Positions 44,338 through 54,032 are shown, numbered from the stretch's first letter. The stretch: 64,000 nucleotides of DNA from Mesorhizobium amorphae (GCF_014843845.1 NZ_JHQS01000007.1:248001-312000); one strand, 5' to 3'. Program-made: numbers and translations. Notes: generated by a model not told the origin, from the letters alone.

Positions 44338-45528
44338 TTATTCGGCGGGGATATGTGCCGGGCGGGCGGCAAGCCGGCTCAGCATGGCCTCGGCCTCGGC
44401 GCCGCGCTCGGAGCGCTCGATGAAGCCGCCGCCGAACACGCGGGCCTCGTTGCCGTCGTCAGAATAGAGCACGCAGGCCTGGCCGGGCGCGATGCCGGAC
44501 TCGCCGTCGACCAGCTCCACCGAGGTAACGCCGTCGCGGTGATGCAGCACGGCCGGGCGCGGCGGACGCGTTGAGCGGACCTTGGCGAACAGCTCGAGGC
44601 CGCTGGCGGGCACGTCGGACAGCGGCCCATCGCCCAGCCAGTTCATGTTGCGCAGATAGATCTTGTGCGTCTCCAGCGCCTCGCGCGGGCCGACGACGAC
44701 GCGCGCCCGGTCGGCATCGAGATGCACGACATAGAGCGGCTCGCCCGAGGCGATGCCGATGCCGCGGCGCTGGCCGATCGTGTAGCGCAAGATGCCTTCA
44801 TGGCGGCCGAGCACGCGGCCGTCGATATGGACGATGTCGCCAGGGTTGGCGGCAGCCGGCTTCAACTTGGCGATGATGTCGGAATATTTGCCTTGCGGCA
44901 CGAAGCAGATGTCCTGGCTGTCCTGCTTGGCGGCGACCGTCAGCCCCATCTCCTCGGCAATGGTGCGAACCTCGGGCTTGGAAAGCCCGCCGAGCGGGAA
45001 GCGCAGATAGTCGATCTGCGCCTGCGTGGTGGCGAACAGGAAGTAGCTCTGGTCGCGGTCGGCGTCGACGGGCCTGTAGAGCGCGCGGTGCGCGCCGTTG
45101 GTGCCGGAGCGGATGTAGTGGCCGGTGGCCAGCGCGTCGGCGCCAAGCTCCTTGGCGGTCGCCAAAAGGTCGGCGAACTTCACCGTCTGATTGCAGGAAA
45201 CGCAAGGGATCGGAGTCTCGCCGGCGACATACGAGTCGGCGAAGGGGTCGATGACCGCCTTGCGGAAGCGCTCCTCGTAGTCGAGCACGTAGTGGGGAAT
45301 GCCGAGCGTCTCGGAGACGCGGCGGGCATCGTCGATATCCTGGCCGGCGCAGCAGGAACCGGCCCGGTGTGTCGCGGCGCCATGGTCGTAGAGCTGCAGT
45401 GTGACGCCGACGACGTCATAGCCTTCGCGTTTCAACAGGCCGGCAACGACCGATGAATCGACGCCGCCCGACATGGCGACAACGACACGGGTGGCTTCGG
45501 GACGTCCTGGAAGGTCGAGGCTGTTCAT
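44338..45528 (-). CDS. mnmA: tRNA-specific 2-thiouridylase MnmA
   Basis: A 396-residue enzyme of normal length from the ATG at 45528. PP-loop [15 protein letters not shown] near residue 20, the catalytic Cys in [15 protein letters not shown] and the second Cys in [13 protein letters not shown] are all present, as is [16 protein letters not shown]. It adds sulfur at U34 of tRNAs for Lys, Glu and Gln. The upstream in-frame extension is not family sequence. Confidence 0.95.
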   Translation of the reverse strand: MNSLDLPGRPEATRVVVAMSGGVDSSVVAGLLKREGYDVVGVTLQLYDHGAATHRAGSCCAGQDIDDARRVSETLGIPHYVLDYEERFRKAVIDPFADSYVAGETPIPCVSCNQTVKFADLLATAKELGADALATGHYIRSGTNGAHRALYRPVDADRDQSYFLFATTQAQIDYLRFPLGGLSKPEVRTIAEEMGLTVAAKQDSQDICFVPQGKYSDIIAKLKPAAANPGDIVHIDGRVLGRHEGILRYTIGQRRGIGIASGEPLYVVHLDADRARVVVGPREALETHKIYLRNMNWLGDGPLSDVPASGLELFAKVRSTRPPRPAVLHHRDGVTSVELVDGESGIAPGQACVLYSDDGNEARVFGGGFIERSERGAEAEAMLSRLAARPAHIPAE

Positions 45529-45787
45529 GGTTCTTTCGTTCTGCGTGGCGCCTGAATGCCAATGGCCGGAATATAGGTCAAGCACCTGCGCGGCGCCAGC
45601 ATCTCGCGCCCAAGCGATTTTTGCCTGCGAATCCAGCGTCCGATGGCCGATACCTCAAATGCCGACGAAAAGACTAACGCGGCGTTCATGATCCTTACCT
45701 AGCTATTAGGGTTCGCTTAGGCAATTTTTAAAGCTGTGGCGGTACTGTGGCGGGGATTGGGTCTTTGAGTTTTTTGTAGAGAGTACG

Positions 45788-46063
45788 ATGACCGATCTAG
45801 TTAGACCGCGAGTCAAATATGTTATCGGGCCTGACGGCAGCCCTCTCACGATTGCCGATCTGCCGCCGACGAACACACGGCGCTGGGTTATTCGGCGCAA
45901 GGCGGAAGTGGTGGCTGCGGTACGCGGCGGCCTTTTGAGTCTTGAAGAGGCATGTCAGCGCTACAAGCTCACCACCGAGGAATTCCTGTCCTGGCAGGCG
46001 TCGATCGATGAATACGGCCTTGCCGGGCTGCGCACGACGCGCATCCAGCAATACCGGCACTAG
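45788..46063 (+). CDS. sciP: CtrA inhibitor SciP (DUF1153)
   Basis: A 91-residue helix-turn-helix protein: VKYVIGPDGSPLTIADLPP, TRRWVIRRKAEVVAAVRGGL, then LLSLEEACQRYKLTTEEFLS. This is SciP, which binds DNA beside CtrA sites and prevents CtrA from recruiting RNA polymerase, timing CtrA-dependent promoters in the cell cycle. GAGAG stands before the ATG. Confidence 0.92.
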   Translation: MTDLVRPRVKYVIGPDGSPLTIADLPPTNTRRWVIRRKAEVVAAVRGGLLSLEEACQRYKLTTEEFLSWQASIDEYGLAGLRTTRIQQYRH

Positions 46064-46084
46064 ACAAGGCCGGGTCAAGGATAG

Positions 46085-46111
46085 AGGGCGCGGCAATGCC
46101 GCGCCCTTTTG
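46085..46111 (+). terminator. Intrinsic terminator of sciP
   Basis: AGGGCGCGGC pairs perfectly with its complement around a three-base loop and ends in TTTT, 21 bases after the stop codon. Convergent to the oxidoreductase gene. Confidence 0.88.
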
Positions 46112-46133
46112 TTGCTGGAACGATCCCTGTACC

Positions 46134-46799
46134 TCAGACCGTCAGCACCACCTTGCCGATCGGCCTGGTGGCGAGAAAGGCATGGGCGGCACCGGCTTCT
46201 TCCAGCGGTCCCGTGGTGTAGTCGATGACCTCATCGGCGCCGAGCGAGCGGACGAAGTCGAGCTTTTCCGGGCTGGCCGTGGCGATGACATAGGCGCCGC
46301 GCGCCTTGGCGATCTGCACCGCCAGATGACCGACACCGCCGGCCGCCGCGTGGATCAGCACACGCTGGCCCTGTTTCAGGCGGCCATGGCGAATGAGGCC
46401 CTGCCATGCCGTCAGGCCGGCCAGCGGCAGCGCAGCGGCTTGAACGTGGTCGATGCCTTCAGGCTTCGGCGCGATTTCGTCCACTGGCGCGACCGCCAGT
46501 TCGGCACAGGCGGCCGCTTGCCTGGGAAAGCGCGGCATGCCGAACACCGCGTCGCCGATCTTGAGGCCGGTCACGTCAGGGCCTAGTGCCTCGATGGTTC
46601 CCGAGATGTCCCAGCCGAGGATGAAGGGCGGTTCGCCAAGCAGCGGGTAATAGCCGGCACGAACGGCGCCATCGACGGGGTTGATGCCTGCCGCCTTGAC
46701 GCGGACAAGCACCTCGCCGGCCTTTGGCGAGGGGTCGGGCCGATCGGCGATGACGAGGACGTCGGGTCCGCCGACGGAGTTCTGGATAATGGCACGCAT
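46134..46799 (-). pseudogene. Quinone oxidoreductase-like gene with internal deletion
   Basis: The frame is open for 221 codons, where zinc-independent MDR quinone reductases have about 310. Residues 1-197 are normal: a GroES-like domain, AAALPLAGLTAWQGL, HAAAGGVGHLAVQIAKARGA and GADEVIDYTTG. Residues 198-221 are the normal C-terminus (PLEEAGAAHAFLATRPIGKV). The ~88 residues in between, holding the second half of the Rossmann fold and much of the dimer interface, are missing in frame. NADPH binding would be compromised. An HxlR regulator gene faces it. Confidence 0.8.
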
Positions 46800-46825
46800 G
46801 GAAATCTCCTGCTGGTTGGTGCGCC

Positions 46826-46842
46826 ACTATCATTTGGATAGT
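46826..46842. promoter_or_regulatory. Candidate HxlR operator
   Basis: ACTATC-N5-GATAGT is a perfect 6-base inverted repeat in the AT-rich 89-base gap between the divergent oxidoreductase and HxlR genes. Both promoters must lie here. HxlR-type regulators bind short symmetric sites; assignment is inference. Confidence 0.5.
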
Positions 46843-46888
46843 AATATTCTCTTGTATAGTATATACATTTTCTATATATAGGTACCTC

Positions 46889-47293
46889 ATGGATAGTGAA
46901 GATAACTCTTCGTTCGGTTACGACGCCTTCCGGCGGACGTGCCCATCGCACACCGTGCTCGAGACGCTGGCCAACAAATGGGTGTATCTGGTCGTTTGCG
47001 CCTTGCGCCGTGGCCGGCTGCGCAATGGCGAACTGGCGCGCAAGCTCGAAGGCGTCACGCCGAAGATGCTGACGCAGACGCTGCGCATCCTCGAACGCGA
47101 CGGCATCGTGCGGCGCGAGATCTTTCCAGTCATTCCGCCGCGGGTCGAATACGAGCTGACCGAACTCGGCCAGAACCTGGCGGGACTGCTCAATCAGATA
47201 CGGTCCTGGTCGGAGCAGCATGTGCCTGACATCAAGGATGCCCGCGCGCGGGCATCGATGGAATCTCAAGAGGATTCTGTGGCGCGGGGCTGA
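46889..47293 (+). CDS. HxlR family regulator
   Basis: A 134-residue winged helix regulator: RTCPSHTVLETLANKWVYLV at the start with the conserved redox-sensing Cys near residue 18, RNGELARKLEGVTPKMLTQT as recognition region and VIPPRVEYELTELGQNL as wing. Members with this Cys respond to electrophiles or quinones. It faces the quinone oxidoreductase gene, the expected target. Confidence 0.88.
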   Translation: MDSEDNSSFGYDAFRRTCPSHTVLETLANKWVYLVVCALRRGRLRNGELARKLEGVTPKMLTQTLRILERDGIVRREIFPVIPPRVEYELTELGQNLAGLLNQIRSWSEQHVPDIKDARARASMESQEDSVARG

Positions 47294-47367
47294 GGCCGGC
47301 ATCAGCCTGGTCAGGTTCCGGCTGCGGCAGCGTCGACGGCGTTCCGGGTACGCCGATTGACCAGTTT

Positions 47368-47745
47368 TCAGCCGATCATGGCGCTGCGGCCACCCAGTTC
47401 AGCATCGCGGATCTTGGTGTCGCGCGATTCGAGCATCTCCGCCTTGGAAAGCTCCGCTTCAGCTTCGCCGAGTAATGATTCGGCGATGCTTCGCTGCTGG
47501 GCGAGGTCGCTTTGAGAATTTCTGAGGTTGTCGCGGCGCAAGCGTGCCGCCTTGGCGAAGGTCGGATAGGCAAAATGGTTGATGTCGGTGATGCCGGCCT
47601 TCTTCTCTTCAGCGGTGATCTGAAGCTCCAGTTCGACAGCCATGCGTTCGAACTCGGCGATCATCATGTCGAGCTGCAGCAGCTGCCGCCGCTTCTCATT
47701 CACCTGAAACTGCTTCAGCCGAACGAGGTTTTCACGTGACTTCAT
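47368..47745 (-). CDS. fliJ: FliJ-like flagellar chaperone
   Basis: A 125-residue helical protein from the ATG at 47745 (longer frame rejected). MKSRENLVRLKQFQVNEKRR is the FliJ N-terminus, followed by heptad-like coiled coil through EERKAGITDI-type and AEAELSKAEML segments. FliJ links the export ATPase FliI with the flagellar gate. A fliJ gene next to ctrA is common in rhizobia; fliI is not here. Confidence 0.78.
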   Translation of the reverse strand: MKSRENLVRLKQFQVNEKRRQLLQLDMMIAEFERMAVELELQITAEEKKAGITDINHFAYPTFAKAARLRRDNLRNSQSDLAQQRSIAESLLGEAEAELSKAEMLESRDTKIRDAELGGRSAMIG

Positions 47746-48194
47746 GATTCGGTACTCCCGGAAACGCACACCCGCACATATCGTCCAAACCGCCTGGAAA
47801 GGCCCAGGCGTCACCCGTTTCCCCCGGCTTTCCCCGAACTATGGGAAACAAACTCCTAAAGTTTTTTGCCGGCGGTAACCATTCGTTTACGGGCATTGTT
47901 AATCATACGGGCGAGGACTTAAGGCCGGGTAAAAATTCCGGTTTTCGGCGGAAAGCCAACCGGCGAGTCCCTGGAGTCACTTAGGCTGACTTATTAATGT
48001 GGTGCATTAGCGGTTTTGGTCTGTGATTCGTTATTAGATTCAAGAGGGTGTAGAAAGGGGTTAAAAAATCTGGTATCGTCCTCGGCACGAAATTAGGTTT
48101 TGTTAACCATTCGGTGGCACCTTCTGTTCAGGCAATCACTGCTCCGGTCCGGGACGGGTCGTGACATGGACCGGCAGCAGAAAAGGGGAATGAA
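47746..48194 (+). promoter_or_regulatory. Long upstream region of ctrA
   Basis: This 449-base AT-richer stretch has no gene. It holds several GTTAA/TTAAC half-sites of the CtrA consensus (TTAA-N7-TTAAC): TTAACC at 48103-48108 preceded by TTAG ten bases before, TTAAAA at 48061, and GTAACCATTCGTTTAC near 47876-47891. None is a perfect full site. Autoregulation of ctrA through such sites is known in Caulobacter; here it is inferred. Confidence 0.35.
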
Positions 48195-48890
48195 ATGCGT
48201 GTTCTGCTGATTGAAGATGACAGTGCAACCGCACAAAGCATCGAATTGATGCTGAAATCCGAAAGTTTTAATGTTTACACGACCGATCTCGGCGAAGAGG
48301 GCGTCGATCTCGGAAAGCTCTACGACTACGACATCATCCTTCTCGATCTCAATCTACCCGACATGTCGGGTTACGAAGTCTTGAGAACACTTCGCCTCTC
48401 CAAGGTGAAGACACCGATCCTGATCCTGTCCGGCATGGCCGGCATCGAGGACAAGGTGCGCGGCCTCGGCTTCGGTGCCGACGACTATATGACCAAGCCT
48501 TTCCACAAGGACGAGCTGGTGGCGCGCATCCATGCCATCGTGCGGCGCTCCAAGGGCCATGCCCAGTCTGTCATCACCACAGGCGACCTGGTGGTCAATC
48601 TCGACGCGAAGACCGTCGAAGTCGGCGGCCAGCGCGTTCACCTGACCGGCAAGGAATATCAGATGCTGGAGCTGCTCTCGCTGCGCAAGGGCACCACGCT
48701 GACCAAGGAAATGTTCCTCAACCACCTCTATGGCGGCATGGACGAACCGGAACTGAAGATCATCGACGTCTTCATCTGCAAGCTGCGCAAGAAGCTTGAC
48801 GCCGCGTCCGGTGGCCAAAATTACATCGAGACGGTCTGGGGCCGCGGCTATGTGCTGCGCGAACCGGAAGACATTCGCGTCAGCGCCTGA
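48195..48890 (+). CDS. ctrA: Cell-cycle master regulator CtrA
   Basis: A 231-residue OmpR-type regulator, virtually the textbook sequence: [20 protein letters not shown], phosphoacceptor Asp51 in [32 protein letters not shown] at the receiver end, and a winged helix with [20 protein letters not shown]. It activates division, flagellar and envelope genes and silences replication origins when phosphorylated through CckA-ChpT. ChpT is encoded nearby and SciP 2 kb upstream. Confidence 0.97.
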   Translation: MRVLLIEDDSATAQSIELMLKSESFNVYTTDLGEEGVDLGKLYDYDIILLDLNLPDMSGYEVLRTLRLSKVKTPILILSGMAGIEDKVRGLGFGADDYMTKPFHKDELVARIHAIVRRSKGHAQSVITTGDLVVNLDAKTVEVGGQRVHLTGKEYQMLELLSLRKGTTLTKEMFLNHLYGGMDEPELKIIDVFICKLRKKLDAASGGQNYIETVWGRGYVLREPEDIRVSA

Positions 48891-48917
48891 GCAAAGACCT
48901 TCGTTTGATTTCCAACA

Positions 48918-48943
48918 AAAAACCCGGCTTCGGCCGGGTTTTT
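48918..48943. terminator. Bidirectional terminator between ctrA and the receiver gene
   Basis: AAAAACCCGGC-TTCG-GCCGGGTTTTT: an 11-base perfect stem with UUCG tetraloop and T runs on both strands, 28 bases after ctrA, serving both convergent genes. Confidence 0.92.
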
Positions 48944-48986
48944 GCATGCTGGGCGTTGAAGTCGCCCGCTATCCGATGCTGGCGAA

Positions 48987-49355
48987 TCAGGCGGCGATTT
49001 TCAGGGCACGGAAACGCTCGAGCAATTGCGGCCGGTTGAACGGCTTCAGCAGATAACCCTGAGCGCCGGCGCGCTTTGCCTTCATGATCGAGGCGACGTC
49101 GACCTCGACCAGCGAAACCAGGATCTGCGGCTTGACCACGCTCTCCATGGCGCGGATGCGGCGGATGAGGTCCACGGCCTGCACATCCGGCAAGGCGCCG
49201 TCGATGACGATGACGTCGGGCATGTCGGCGGCGCACATCTCGATCGCGTCGAGCCCCGTGGCCGCTTCGATCACGGTCAAATCGGAGCCGCCAAGGATGC
49301 GCTTTGCAACCTTCCGGATGACGCTCGAATCGTCGACGAACAGGCAGCGTTTCAT
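48987..49355 (-). CDS. Single-domain response regulator
   Basis: A 122-residue CheY-like receiver with acidic FVDDSSVIRKVAKRI, phosphoacceptor Asp52 in VIVIDGALPDV, and LKPF Lys near residue 105. No output domain. Its place between ctrA and chpT suggests a receiver that takes or drains phosphate from ChpT, similar in kind to CpdR or DivK, but the sequence is not clearly either. Confidence 0.85.
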   Translation of the reverse strand: MKRCLFVDDSSVIRKVAKRILGGSDLTVIEAATGLDAIEMCAADMPDVIVIDGALPDVQAVDLIRRIRAMESVVKPQILVSLVEVDVASIMKAKRAGAQGYLLKPFNRPQLLERFRALKIAA

Positions 49356-49605
49356 TTCCGGGTCCTCTCAGCCATCTGGCGAACCGGCAATCTGCGGGCA
49401 ACCACGAGGCATACTAGAGCAATCTGGTAAAGAAGCCGAAAAGCCGTTAGGTAAAGTTTTTGCAAAGATACGCCGCGCGAGTCTTTTTCGTCGCGAATGC
49501 CGCGAGACCAAGCCGGCAAAACTTGCTCTGCCTGAATTATCGCCGAATCAACAAATATTAGCAGAAATAAATACTTTGGCTGTTCTTGCCGACTGGGCGA
49601 AGGGT

Positions 49606-50235
49606 TCAGGCCGCCGACAGCACGATCTCCTCGGCGGTCGCGTGGATCGAGATCGTCATGTTGGCCTCCCGCGCCAGCAGCAGCGTGTAATATGGCTGCA
49701 CCGAATGGGCGTCGATCGGCTCCTCGGGCTTGTGGCCGGAATGAAGCTCCAGGAATTTCGGCGGCACGCGCAGCATCGGGCCGGCGGCCGACAGCGCAAA
49801 ACGCGGCTCGGTGTCGAGATTCTCCAGCGTGACCACAAGCTTGCCGCCGCGCGGGATGGCAGCGTTGGCGACGAGAAGGAGGTTGAGCAGCAGTTTGACC
49901 TTGTTCTTGGGCAGCAGCGCGCGGGGCCCGTTCCAGGAGAGTTCCGGCTTTTCGTTCTTGAGGAAGGCGATGGCGACTGCTTCGGCATCTCCGGTATCGA
50001 TCATCATGCCGGCCGAGCCTGCTGCGCCGAAGGCGATGCGGGCAAATTGCAGGCGGGCCGAAGCGTTCCTGGCGCTCTGGCGGATCAGCTTCATGGCGTC
50101 TTCGTCGGCGCCGCCCTCGTCGAGCAGTTCGAGGCCGTTGTTGATCGCGCCGACCGGCGAGATGATGTCATGACAGACCCGGCTGCATAGAAGCGCTGCA
50201 AGATCCGGTGCTGAAAGGGTGAACAGTTCGGCCAT
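49606..50235 (-). CDS. chpT: Histidine phosphotransferase ChpT
   Basis: A 209-residue protein from the ATG at 50235 with AGGGAC nine bases before. The phosphoacceptor His22 is in SRVCHDIISPVGAINNGLEL, and the C-terminal half is a degenerate ATPase-like fold (LLPKNKVKLLLNLLLVANAA). ChpT moves phosphate from the kinase CckA to CtrA and CpdR. Confidence 0.93.
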   Translation of the reverse strand: MAELFTLSAPDLAALLCSRVCHDIISPVGAINNGLELLDEGGADEDAMKLIRQSARNASARLQFARIAFGAAGSAGMMIDTGDAEAVAIAFLKNEKPELSWNGPRALLPKNKVKLLLNLLLVANAAIPRGGKLVVTLENLDTEPRFALSAAGPMLRVPPKFLELHSGHKPEEPIDAHSVQPYYTLLLAREANMTISIHATAEEIVLSAA

Positions 50236-50596
50236 GGGCGAAGTCCCTGATAAAATCCACGTACTCATGGCCGAGCGATCATTGTCGCGCCTGCCCACAC
50301 GAATCACGCTCTCTCCCCAGGTCATCTGAATACACAGCGCCCGTGCGTGCGGCAACAAATCCAAAATTGTCGTTTAGCGAAAATGGTGCGTTCACGCAGG
50401 ATTCCCGGCCTGCGCAGGCGGTTCGAAGCCGGTGTGTGAGGAACTTCAGCCTTCGAACTGCCATCTTCATGTGGAAGCTTAATGGTTGAAAAAGGATTAC
50501 GGCATAGTTTGCCTGTGACAGTTACCCCTAGCGGCCGCCAAGAGCCGCATGGGTGCGAGGCGTCGGCGAAAGTGCTCCCTGACGGAGATTGGAAGC
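50236..50596. other. Intergenic stretch without recognisable gene
   Basis: This divergent gap between chpT and the eipA-like gene should hold both promoters. I see no repeat, RNA gene or clear operator in it. Confidence 0.5.
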
Positions 50597-51178
50597 ATGT
50601 TTTCCCGATTCTACGACCGGAGTTTTTTCCGAGTCATCTCAATGACGATTGCCCTGATGGGCGTTCTCGTCTTTTCGACCTCCGCGCTGCGGGCCCAGGA
50701 ATACACCGCTCAGGAGATCGTCGATTCCGGCCATAAATTCTTCGGCGCTACGTCGGGCGGCCTTGCCACCGTCGTCGAGAAGATTTTCGCTTCCTATGGC
50801 CTGCCCAACGGCTATCTGCTTGGCGAAGAGGGCTCCGGTGCGCTGATCGGCGGCCTGACCTATGGCGAGGGAACGCTCTACACCAAGAATGCCGGCGACC
50901 ATAAGATGTTCTGGCAAGGTCCGTCGCTCGGCTGGGATTTTGGCGGCGAAGGCTCGCGCGTGATGATGCTGGTCTACAATCTCGACGATGTGAACAGCCT
51001 CTATAACCGCTTCGGCGGCGTCGCCGGTTCCGCCTATGTGGTGGCGGGCGTCGGCTTCAACGTGCTGCAGAACAACAGGGTGCTGCTGGTGCCGATCCGC
51101 ACCGGCGTCGGCGCCAGGCTTGGCGTCAATCTCGGCTATCTAAAGCTCACGCAGCGGCCGACCTGGAACCCGTTCTGA
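50597..51178 (+). CDS. eipA: EipA-like envelope protein (DUF1134)
   Basis: A 193-residue protein from the ATG at 50597 (GGAG in front). A signal peptide (ISMTIALMGVLVFSTSALRA) precedes a DUF1134 domain: FFGATSGGLATVVEKIFASY, GPSLGWDFGGEGSRVMMLVY and the C-terminal GVGARLGVNLGYLKLTQRPT. In Brucella this periplasmic protein, EipA, supports envelope integrity and is CtrA-regulated; its location beside ctrA and chpT fits. Confidence 0.9.
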   Translation: MFSRFYDRSFFRVISMTIALMGVLVFSTSALRAQEYTAQEIVDSGHKFFGATSGGLATVVEKIFASYGLPNGYLLGEEGSGALIGGLTYGEGTLYTKNAGDHKMFWQGPSLGWDFGGEGSRVMMLVYNLDDVNSLYNRFGGVAGSAYVVAGVGFNVLQNNRVLLVPIRTGVGARLGVNLGYLKLTQRPTWNPF

Positions 51179-51192
51179 GCGGGCATACTGAT

Positions 51193-51220
51193 ATTCAGGT
51201 GAGGCCGGCCTGGCCTGAAT
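51193..51220 (+). terminator. Hairpin after the eipA-like gene
   Basis: ATTCAGG and CCTGAAT flank an inner GGCC/GGCC pairing 15 bases after the stop. Imperfect stem, no T run. Confidence 0.45.
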
Positions 51221-51382
51221 CTCAACATGCGTTCCGCTCGCGATCGTGCCATCGGGGGATTTTGTGAGGTCGCAGGCTGAACGTGGCCTGCGGCACACTC
51301 TTGCCGCGGCGCTGGATTTCCGTCATGCGAAGATGGCAAAGTCGAGCTTTGGCGGTTGTTGCCATCATAGCGGATAGTCACC

Positions 51383-52525
51383 TTGATCCAGTCGATCCTG
51401 TTTTTCGTCCTCGGCTTTCTCTGCGCCGGCTTTCTGGCGCTGCTGGTCGCTCCGGCCATCTGGCGGCGGGCCGTTGCGCTGACGCGCAAGCGGTTCGAGG
51501 CGTCCATGCCGTTGACGCCGGTCGAAATCCAGGCCGACAAGGACCGGATCAGGGCCGAGTTCGCGATGTCGGCGCGCCGGCTGGAGATGAGCGTCAAGGC
51601 ATTGCGGGAGAAGGCGGCCGAACAGCTGGTCGAGATCGGTCGCGGGCGCGAGGCCCTGAAGGGGCTGGCGGTCGAGCGGAAGGACAAGCAGCAGGCGCTT
51701 TCCGAACTGGAGGCCAGGACCCAAGAGCTTCATCAGCGCGAGGAGCAGTTGCAGCACCTTTCGGACAAGCTCGCGCAGAGCGAGCGCATGTTGGAGAAGC
51801 GGGCGCTCGAGCTCGAAAAGCTGGAGCATATGTATGACGACGCCAGCTTCTCCTCCAGCAACCGCCAGATCGAACTGGTGGCGCGCGAATCCGAATTGGA
51901 GAGCCTTGCCAACGACATCGCCGTGCTGCGCAGCCAGCGCAAGGAGGCGGACAGGCGCAATCAGGAAACCGCGGCCGAAAGCAAGGCCGCGCGGGAGGCC
52001 TTGAAGGTGGAGAAGAAGAGAACCGTCGAGCTCGACAAGAAGGTCGAGCGCCTGCTCGCCACGCTCGCCGATCGTGAGGAGAAGCTCGACCGCCGCGAGA
52101 AGGAAATGGCGCGGCTGCGCGAACGATCGAAGGGCGAGGCCGAGGCAAACGCTCCGGCGGCGCTGCTTGCGGGCGGAGGCGACAGCCTGACTGCCGTCAG
52201 GAGCGACGACATCGAAAAGGCGATCGCCAAGCTCGATGGCGACCGTGAGCGGCTGGAGGCGCGGCTGACGACGCTGGCCCGCGAGAACAAGCGGTTGAAG
52301 GCGGATCTCGGCGCGCTGGCTGCGTCCAGCCCTACGAATGGCAGCGCCGCATTGCGCGAGCAGATGAATGAACTGGCGGCGGAGGTCGTCCACCTGACGG
52401 CCAAGCTCGAAGGGCCCGATTCGCCGATCGCCAAGGCATTGGCGGCACCCTCGGATACCAGATCCGGCCACCGCAGTCTTGCAGACCGCGTGCGGGCGCT
52501 GCAGAAGGCGGATTCACCGACCTGA
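51383..52525 (+). CDS. Membrane-anchored coiled-coil protein
   Basis: A 380-residue protein from a TTG start; an N-terminal membrane helix (ILFFVLGFLCAGFLALLVAP) is followed by ~250 residues of charged heptad coiled coil (QQALSELEARTQELHQREEQ and later ADREEKLDRREKEMARLRER). The C-terminal third is less ordered. No catalytic motif. It could be a cytoplasmic scaffold at the membrane; rhizobial genomes carry it as a conserved hypothetical. Confidence 0.78.
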   Translation: MIQSILFFVLGFLCAGFLALLVAPAIWRRAVALTRKRFEASMPLTPVEIQADKDRIRAEFAMSARRLEMSVKALREKAAEQLVEIGRGREALKGLAVERKDKQQALSELEARTQELHQREEQLQHLSDKLAQSERMLEKRALELEKLEHMYDDASFSSSNRQIELVARESELESLANDIAVLRSQRKEADRRNQETAAESKAAREALKVEKKRTVELDKKVERLLATLADREEKLDRREKEMARLRERSKGEAEANAPAALLAGGGDSLTAVRSDDIEKAIAKLDGDRERLEARLTTLARENKRLKADLGALAASSPTNGSAALREQMNELAAEVVHLTAKLEGPDSPIAKALAAPSDTRSGHRSLADRVRALQKADSPT

Positions 52526-52590
52526 AAGTTGGGGGCCGCGCGCCGAGCGAGACCGGCACGACGCGCGTTGTCGATGACGGGTTTATGCGA

Positions 52591-53388
52591 TCAGCAACGC
52601 GAAAAATGATGCAGGGCGATGGCTGAGGCGGCGGCGACGTTCAGGCTGTCGAAGCCTTGCGCCATATCGATCCGCACCGTTTTCAGGCGGGTGAGCAGGC
52701 TTTCGGGCAAGCCTTCGCCTTCGGTGCCGAGATAGAGCGCCAGCCTGTCCGGCCTCCTTGCATCACGAATGTCGGCATCGCCGCGAGGAGACAGCGCGAC
52801 CTGGCTGAAGCCCAGCCGGTCGAGCATGGCGATGAAGCCGCTGGTATCGTCGAAGGAGGCGAAGGGAACCTTCAGCGCCGCGCCGACCGAGACGCGGATT
52901 GCCTTGCGGTACAGCGGATCGCAACAGGTCGCATCGAGCAGCACTGCATCGGCGCCAAAGGCGGCGGCGTTGCGGAAGATCGAACCCATATTGTCGTGAT
53001 TGGCGATGCCGACCAGGACGACGACCAGCGCATTGGCAGGCAGGGCCTCCAGCAAGGCCTCGGCCGGCTGCGAGGCGCCCCTGCTGCCGATCGCCAATAT
53101 GCCGCGGTGCATGTGAAATCCGGCGATCCGGTCGATGATCTCGCCGCTGGCGACATAGACCGGGAGGTCCGCCGGCGCCTTGCGCAAGGTCTCGTCGAGA
53201 CCGGCCAGCCGGTTCTCGAGAACCAGAACCGATTCGGCGGCAAAGCGGCCGGCCGACAGCAGGATTTCGAGCACCACCTTGCCTTCGGCAGCGAAACGGC
53301 CGTGCCGGCCAACAAGGTCGCGCTCGCGTATGTCGAGATAGGCAGCGACACGCGGGTCTTGCGGATCATCAATGTGTATCAGGTCCAT
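52591..53388 (-). CDS. TrmH/SpoU family RNA methyltransferase
   Basis: A 265-residue enzyme with the three SpoU motifs: HDNMGSIFRNAAAFGADAVL, ALYLGTEGEGLPE and GFDSLNVAAASAIALHHF, which build the knotted AdoMet site. An N-terminal substrate-binding domain (FAAEGKVVLEILLSAGRF) resembles that of 23S rRNA or tRNA 2'-O-methyltransferases. The exact target is not deducible. Confidence 0.9.
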   Translation of the reverse strand: MDLIHIDDPQDPRVAAYLDIRERDLVGRHGRFAAEGKVVLEILLSAGRFAAESVLVLENRLAGLDETLRKAPADLPVYVASGEIIDRIAGFHMHRGILAIGSRGASQPAEALLEALPANALVVVLVGIANHDNMGSIFRNAAAFGADAVLLDATCCDPLYRKAIRVSVGAALKVPFASFDDTSGFIAMLDRLGFSQVALSPRGDADIRDARRPDRLALYLGTEGEGLPESLLTRLKTVRIDMAQGFDSLNVAAASAIALHHFSRC

Positions 53389-53459
53389 GCATTGCCTCGG
53401 CCTGCTCGCATCGATCCGAATGTGGATTTTCGGAAAGCGATGCGCGGATATGACATGGA

Positions 53460-53493
53460 GAGCGGCGTGCGCCCAGATGGACGCACGCCGCTC
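53460..53493 (-). terminator. Strong hairpin after the ArsR gene
   Basis: A 12-base perfect stem (GAGCGGCGTGCG and complement) with a ten-base loop, 42 bases downstream of the ArsR stop on its strand. A T-rich run is absent. Confidence 0.55.
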
Positions 53494-53534
53494 GAAAAGT
53501 CGTCAGCGAGATAAGGAACGATCGGACCTGCCGG

Positions 53535-53873
53535 TCAAGCTCCGGCGCGGCGCAGGCGATGGGCCATCTGCGACAAGTCGCCGTCGCCGAAAATGCCGTC
53601 CAGCATGCGAAGCAACTCGCGCGCGGCTTCGGACTTGCAGGCATAGTAGATCATCTGCCGGTCGCGGCGGGTCTCGACAAGATCGAGCGCCCGAAGCTTG
53701 GCCAGATGCTGCGACAGGGCGGATTGGCTCAACTGGATCTTGTCGGCGATGGCGCCGACCGACATTTCACCGTCCATCAGGTAGCTCATGATCAGCAACC
53801 GTTTCTCGTTGCCCATAAGCGTGAGGAACGTGGCTGCTGATTCGGCGTTGGCGAGTAGCTTGCTCGAGATCAT
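53535..53873 (-). CDS. ArsR family regulator, NolR-like
   Basis: A 112-residue winged helix regulator: FLTLMGNEKRLLIMSYLMDG, EMSVGAIADKIQLSQSALSQ then HLAKLRALDLVETRRDRQMI. The sequence is close in style to NolR, the rhizobial global repressor of nodulation and other genes. It lacks the metal-binding Cys pair of ArsR/SmtB sensors. Confidence 0.85.
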   Translation of the reverse strand: MISSKLLANAESAATFLTLMGNEKRLLIMSYLMDGEMSVGAIADKIQLSQSALSQHLAKLRALDLVETRRDRQMIYYACKSEAARELLRMLDGIFGDGDLSQMAHRLRRAGA

Positions 53874-54032
53874 CGATGCCCCATGTTTTTGAGCTCATCC
53901 TGACGCTATGGGGGCAATAGCGTCAGATTCCATAAATTCACGTGTGGATGCACGCTGCTGAATCAGCGTCATGTGCGAGGGTAGAACATTTCTTCCAAAT
54001 CTCAAGACTTGCTTTTGATTCAAGGCAATTAA

